Of a DNA stretch of 64,000 nucleotides, positions 62,482-64,000 are shown piece after piece. Source of the DNA: Micropruina sp. (lineage in GTDB: Bacteria; Actinomycetota; Actinomycetes; Propionibacteriales; Propionibacteriaceae); assembly GCA_016711205.1 (NCBI GenBank), contig JADJTM010000001.1, forward strand, positions 62,001 to 126,000. The letters run 5' to 3'. A model generated the notes under the pieces. It was not told the DNA's origin. It saw only the letters and a list, made by a program, of their open reading frames with translations, and ran no database searches. Within the stretch, counting starts at the first letter, position 1; the number at the start of each line of letters is the position of its first letter. The translations under genes and the position numbers were made by a program.

Positions 62482-64000
62482 CGACGTTTGCGGTGGGCAG
62501 CCTGGTGGCGGCTCGTGGCCGCGAATGGGTCGTGCTGCCCGATAGCTCCGACGACTTTCTCGTGCTGCGTCCCTTGGGTGGCACCGACGACGACATTGCG
62601 GGCGTGCTGCCGGCCATTGAACCGGTCACCACGGCATCCTTTCCGCCGCCCACCGCCGACGACCTCGGTGACCACGAGAGCGCGCGCCTGCTGCGCAGCG
62701 CACTGCAGATCGGGTTCAGGTCCAGCGCCGGCCCGTTCCGCTCGCTCGCCGGGATCGCCGTAGAACCGCGCGCCTACCAACTGGTGCCGCTGCTGATGGC
62801 GCTGCGGCAAGACACCGTTCGCCTGCTGATTGCCGATGACGTCGGCATCGGCAAGACCATCGAGGCCTCGCTGATCGCGGTCGAACTGCTGACGATCGGC
62901 GACGCCCGCAGGCTGGCGGTGCTGTGCAGCCCGGCGCTGGCCGAGCAATGGGCCGGAGAGCTGCGCGCGAAGTTCGGCTTGGAGGCCGAGCTGGTGCTGC
63001 CCAGCACGGTCCGCCGGCTGGAACGCCAGTGCATCGGTGGCGAGTCCATCTTCGAGCGGTTCCCGATCACGGTCGTGTCGACCGACTTCATCAAGTCCGA
63101 CCGGCGACGCAACGAGTTCCTGCGCACCTGCCCCGACCTGGTCATCGTCGACGAGGCGCACACCTGCGTCGCCGACGGCGGGTTCGGCGGCAAGGCGCGC
63201 ACCCAGCGCTACGACTTGGTCCGAGCCCTGGCCGCGGACGCCGACCGGCACCTGCTGCTGGTGACCGCCACCCCGCACAGCGGCAAAGACGAGTCGTTCC
63301 GCAACCTGATCGGCCTCCTCGACCCGGCGCTGCACGACCTGGACCTCGACCAGCCGAAGGGCCGCGAATTGCTGGCCCGTCATCTGGTGCAGCGGCGCCG
63401 CGCCGACATCCGCCAGTTCCTGGACGAGGAGACCCCGTTCCCCTCCGACCGGCAGTCCAAAGAAGTCGCCTACAAGCTGTCGCCCGCATACCTCGACCTG
63501 TTCGACGATGTCATCGCCTACGCCCGCGAGACCGTGAGCACCGCGAGCGGCGCCCGCGAGCAGCGCATCAACTGGTGGTCGGTTCTGGCGCTGTTGCGCG
63601 CCTTGGCGTCCTCACCCCGGGCCGCCGCCCAGACCCTCGCCACCCGCTCGGCCGCGCTGGGCGGCGACGACGCCGCCGAGGCCGACGTCTTGGGCCGCTC
63701 GGCGGTCCTCGACCTGGCCGACGACGAGACCCTCGAATCGGTGGACATGGCTCCGGGCGCCGACGCCTCGACCGAGTCGGGAACCCCGCAGCAACGCCGA
63801 CTCAAAGGCTTCCTCAAGCGGGCGAAGCAGCTGGAGGGAACCGGCGACCGCAAGCTCGACGCCATCACCGCTCAGGTGAAGGGGCTGCTCGCGGACGCCT
63901 ACGCCCCATCGTGTTCTGCCGGTTCATCGACACCGCCGAGTACGTCGCCGAGCACCTCACTCAGAAACTGGGCAAGGGCACGACCGTCGCCTGCGTCACC
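62478..64000 (+). CDS. SNF2-family helicase, DrmD-like (incomplete at window edge, frameshift near 63907)
   Basis: About 508 residues are in the window. Features: Walker A ADDVGIGKTIEASL (about 120-132), DEAH in LVIVDEAHTC, TATPHSGKDESF, and FITVVSTDFIKSDRR-like Q/Ia regions (PITVVSTDFIKSD). These fit the SNF2 helicase DrmD of class 1 DISARM phage-defence systems. From 63908 the sensible frame (IVFCRFIDTAEYVAEHL) is one base out, as if a C were lost from GCCCCC, so the gene is frameshifted or misread. ATG 62478 overlaps the upstream helicase stop. Confidence 0.75.
   Translation, partial: MTTFAVGSLVAARGREWVVLPDSSDDFLVLRPLGGTDDDIAGVLPAIEPVTTASFPPPTADDLGDHESARLLRSALQIGFRSSAGPFRSLAGIAVEPRAYQLVPLLMALRQDTVRLLIADDVGIGKTIEASLIAVELLTIGDARRLAVLCSPALAEQWAGELRAKFGLEAELVLPSTVRRLERQCIGGESIFERFPITVVSTDFIKSDRRRNEFLRTCPDLVIVDEAHTCVADGGFGGKARTQRYDLVRALAADADRHLLLVTATPHSGKDESFRNLIGLLDPALHDLDLDQPKGRELLARHLVQRRRADIRQFLDEETPFPSDRQSKEVAYKLSPAYLDLFDDVIAYARETVSTASGAREQRINWWSVLALLRALASSPRAAAQTLATRSAALGGDDAAEADVLGRSAVLDLADDETLESVDMAPGADASTESGTPQQRRLKGFLKRAKQLEGTGDRKLDAITAQVKGLLADAYAPSCSAGSSTPPSTSPSTSLRNWARARPSPAS

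Overview
The window is very GC-rich with dense high-GC codon usage and has an actinobacterial gene order (purS-purQ-purL and purF-purM-DUF3073). With a complete B12-dependent propanediol (Pdu) microcompartment locus, this points to a propionate-forming actinobacterium, most plausibly of the Propionibacteriaceae. That assignment is inferred from gene content; no rRNA gene is present.

Layout. 1-6.0 kb: a Pls/PosA-type peptide synthetase, an M1 metallopeptidase and a phosphopantetheinyl transferase whose 5' part is broken by a short-repeat array. 6.2-18.6 kb: a RIO1 kinase, a strange poly-G tract, and the purine genes purC, purS, purQ, purL, purF and purM, interspersed with a BadF-type kinase, a DinB-like protein, a large Pro/Gln/Tyr-rich DUF4870 membrane protein and a DUF3073 protein. 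18.6-19.5 kb: an array of palindromic repeats. 19.6-22.8 kb: two small-molecule kinases, tRNA-Phe, tRNA-Asp and an EVE-domain protein. 22.9-39.3 kb: the Pdu locus. PocR (AraC type) and PduQ come first; pduV-pduU run leftward; from a shared divergent region carrying a putative PocR site, pduA-B-C-D-E-G-H-K-J-L-eutJ-M-N-O-P run rightward. Together these encode the shell (PduA, B, J, K, N, U), diol dehydratase (CDE), its reactivase (GH), adenosyltransferase (O), aldehyde dehydrogenase (P), phosphotransacylase (L) and alcohol dehydrogenase (Q). PduS, PduT and PduW homologues are not in the window.

39.3-45.5 kb: more repeats, a 3'-truncated tyrosine recombinase behind a clear cobalamin riboswitch, tRNA-Glu, an SH3/carboxypeptidase-like secreted protein, two zincin-like proteins, a membrane-anchored protein resembling a GroEL apical domain, and a DUF3060 lipoprotein. 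45.6-64 kb: an integrated mobile region that starts at tRNA-Lys with a phage-type integrase. It carries an unknown AT-richer membrane protein, an excisionase-like HTH protein, a MobF relaxase split by an IS256-family element with a 9-bp target duplication, remnants of AbiE-like and MNT/HEPN modules, and the beginning of a defence operon: a giant DEAD helicase with DUF1998-like and nuclease-like ends, then a DrmD-like SNF2 helicase cut by the window edge.

Two short-repeat families recur. Family A has the core GGGGACGGTTCCTTT; family B is a palindrome of the form TCCCGGCG-n-CGCCGGGA. They fill intergenic gaps, sit at broken or altered gene ends (PPTase, PurQ, recombinase), and in pduO are translated in frame as a linker of about 80 residues. 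A third, weaker family C (TTCGACAAGCTCGACC-like) lies in the pduK-like gene and near 42.9 kb. Several genes in the mobile region carry single-base frameshifts or an in-frame stop; whether these are real decay or sequencing error cannot be told from the sequence alone.
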